64,000 bases of DNA. It comes from Makana sp044442725 (GTDB lineage Bacteria; Pseudomonadota; Gammaproteobacteria; Enterobacterales; Enterobacteriaceae). The stretch lies in contig JBISJR010000001.1 in NCBI GenBank assembly GCA_044442725.1, positions 186,001 through 250,000 on the forward strand. The letters are read 5' to 3'. Every line of letters starts with the position of its first letter. The stretch's first letter is position 1. This document shows positions 63,628-64,000 of the stretch, piece after piece. A program made the translations under genes and the position numbers. The notes beneath the pieces were generated by a model. The model saw only the letters and a list, made by a program, of their open reading frames with translations. It ran no database searches and was not told where the DNA came from.

Positions 63628-64000
63628 TTAAAAACGAGGGTTGTTTTTTTCAGAATTAATTCCATATTTTTTAATAGTTTTAAAAATTATATCAGAATCA
63701 ATATTTCCATTTTTATATAAAACATTAAGTGCTGCAATTACTATATATTTTTTATCTATTTCAAAATGATCTCTTAAATTTTTTCTACTATCAGATAAAC
63801 CAAAACCATCTGTACCAAGAACATGAAATTCTTTAGATGGAATAAATTTTCTTATTTGTTCGGCATATATTTTCATATAATCAGTAGCAGCAACTATAGG
63901 AGAATTATTTAATATATTTGTTAAATAAGGTTTTTTAGGTTTTTTATTTGGATGTAGAATATTCCAACGATCACAATCTTGCCCATCTCTTGCTAATTCA
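63628..64000 (-). CDS. aceE: Pyruvate dehydrogenase E1 component, C-terminal fragment
   Basis: This is the end of the thiamine-diphosphate-dependent E1 subunit that decarboxylates pyruvate. The window holds the last 123 complete codons, starting ELARDGQDCDRWNILHP, then AATDYMK, VLGTDGFGLSDSRKNLRDHFE and a C-terminus ending NNPRF. These match the E. coli (gamma-proteobacterial homodimeric) AceE closely, which supports the taxonomic placement. The gene continues past the right edge. An internal Met at 63876 is not a start. Confidence 0.97.
   Translation of the reverse strand, partial: ELARDGQDCDRWNILHPNKKPKKPYLTNILNNSPIVAATDYMKIYAEQIRKFIPSKEFHVLGTDGFGLSDSRKNLRDHFEIDKKYIVIAALNVLYKNGNIDSDIIFKTIKKYGINSEKNNPRF

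Noticed and set aside
63606..63665. Longer aceF starting at 63665
   Set aside because: The extra 19 residues overlap the aceE coding end, have no homology, and the ATG at 63608 aligns with the family N-terminus.
1..64000. Possible UGA-to-tryptophan recoding, as in some very AT-rich symbionts
   Set aside because: Conserved Trp positions are encoded by TGG, prfB is intact, pgl ends in TGA, and no gene needs an in-frame TGA to reach full length.
1..64000. CRISPR array, insertion sequence, prophage or defence island
   Set aside because: No spaced direct repeats, transposase, integrase or nuclease cluster was seen; nearly all coding capacity is assigned to conserved housekeeping genes.

Overview
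The window is a piece of the chromosome of a strongly reduced, extremely AT-rich bacterium. Third codon positions are almost all A or T, intergenic DNA is nearly pure A/T, and GC looks well under 25% by eye (not computed). Almost every gene is a housekeeping gene, and the proteins read as Lys/Asn/Ile-rich versions of Escherichia coli proteins. Local gene order is also that of E. coli and relatives: deaD-pnp-rpsO-truB-rbfA-infB-nusA-tRNA-Leu(GAG)-ftsH-rlmE-greA; tRNA Thr-Tyr-Gly-Thr then secE-nusG-rplKAJL-rpoBC; lepA-rnc-era-acpS; rlmN-hisS-der; prfB-lysS; carAB; aceEF-lpd. This points to an obligate Enterobacterales-type symbiont, probably of an insect (Buchnera-like, or one of the very AT-rich beetle or adelgid symbionts). 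I cannot name the species from this window.

Layout. 1-2.2 kb: start of dnaK (minus) with a likely heat-shock promoter, then rplU-rpmA-obgE (plus). 2.2-15.8 kb: a long minus-strand block of RNA metabolism, translation and quality-control genes (greA, rlmE, ftsH, tRNA-Leu, nusA, infB, rbfA, truB, rpsO, pnp, deaD) plus argF. 16-20.2 kb: ppa, then pta and ackA on the minus strand. 20.4-32.9 kb: five tRNAs (Ile, Thr, Tyr, Gly, Thr), secE-nusG, four ribosomal protein genes and the RNA polymerase subunits rpoB and rpoC. 33-40 kb: ychF (minus), then prfA-prmC, suhB, rpe, trpS and the kinase half of hldE. 40.06-41.5 kb: a 1.4 kb stretch with no recognisable gene. 41.5-49.8 kb: lepA, rnc, era, acpS, tRNA-Leu(CAA), rlmN, hisS, der. 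50-54.8 kb: lysS and prfB (minus), ygfZ (plus), pgl (minus). 55.2-64 kb: carA-carB (plus), then ksgA, lpd, aceF and the 3' end of aceE (minus).

How the genes work together. Most of the window supports gene expression: transcription (rpoBC, nusA, nusG, greA), ribosomal proteins, ribosome assembly and rRNA modification (obgE, era, rbfA, deaD, rlmE, rlmN, ksgA), tRNAs and three aminoacyl-tRNA synthetases, initiation, termination and recycling factors, and RNA decay (pnp, rnc). The metabolic remnant is coherent. Pyruvate dehydrogenase (aceE, aceF, lpd) makes acetyl-CoA, and Pta-AckA can convert that to acetate plus ATP. The Ppa, Pgl and Rpe steps remain. CarAB plus ArgF turn bicarbonate, glutamine and ornithine into citrulline, the sort of amino-acid function a host would select for.

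I found no mobile elements, CRISPR arrays, defence systems or secondary-metabolite genes, and no evidence of a new multi-gene system. The most unusual points are: a SuhB that has lost most of its catalytic metal ligands next to a NusA lacking its whole C-terminal AR region; a structured deaD leader that can pair with its own start codon; long perfect palindromes at transcription-unit ends, the strongest a 58-bp palindrome between rpsO and pnp; an AceF whose second lipoyl domain has lost its lysine; and a prfB gene without the usual autoregulatory frameshift.
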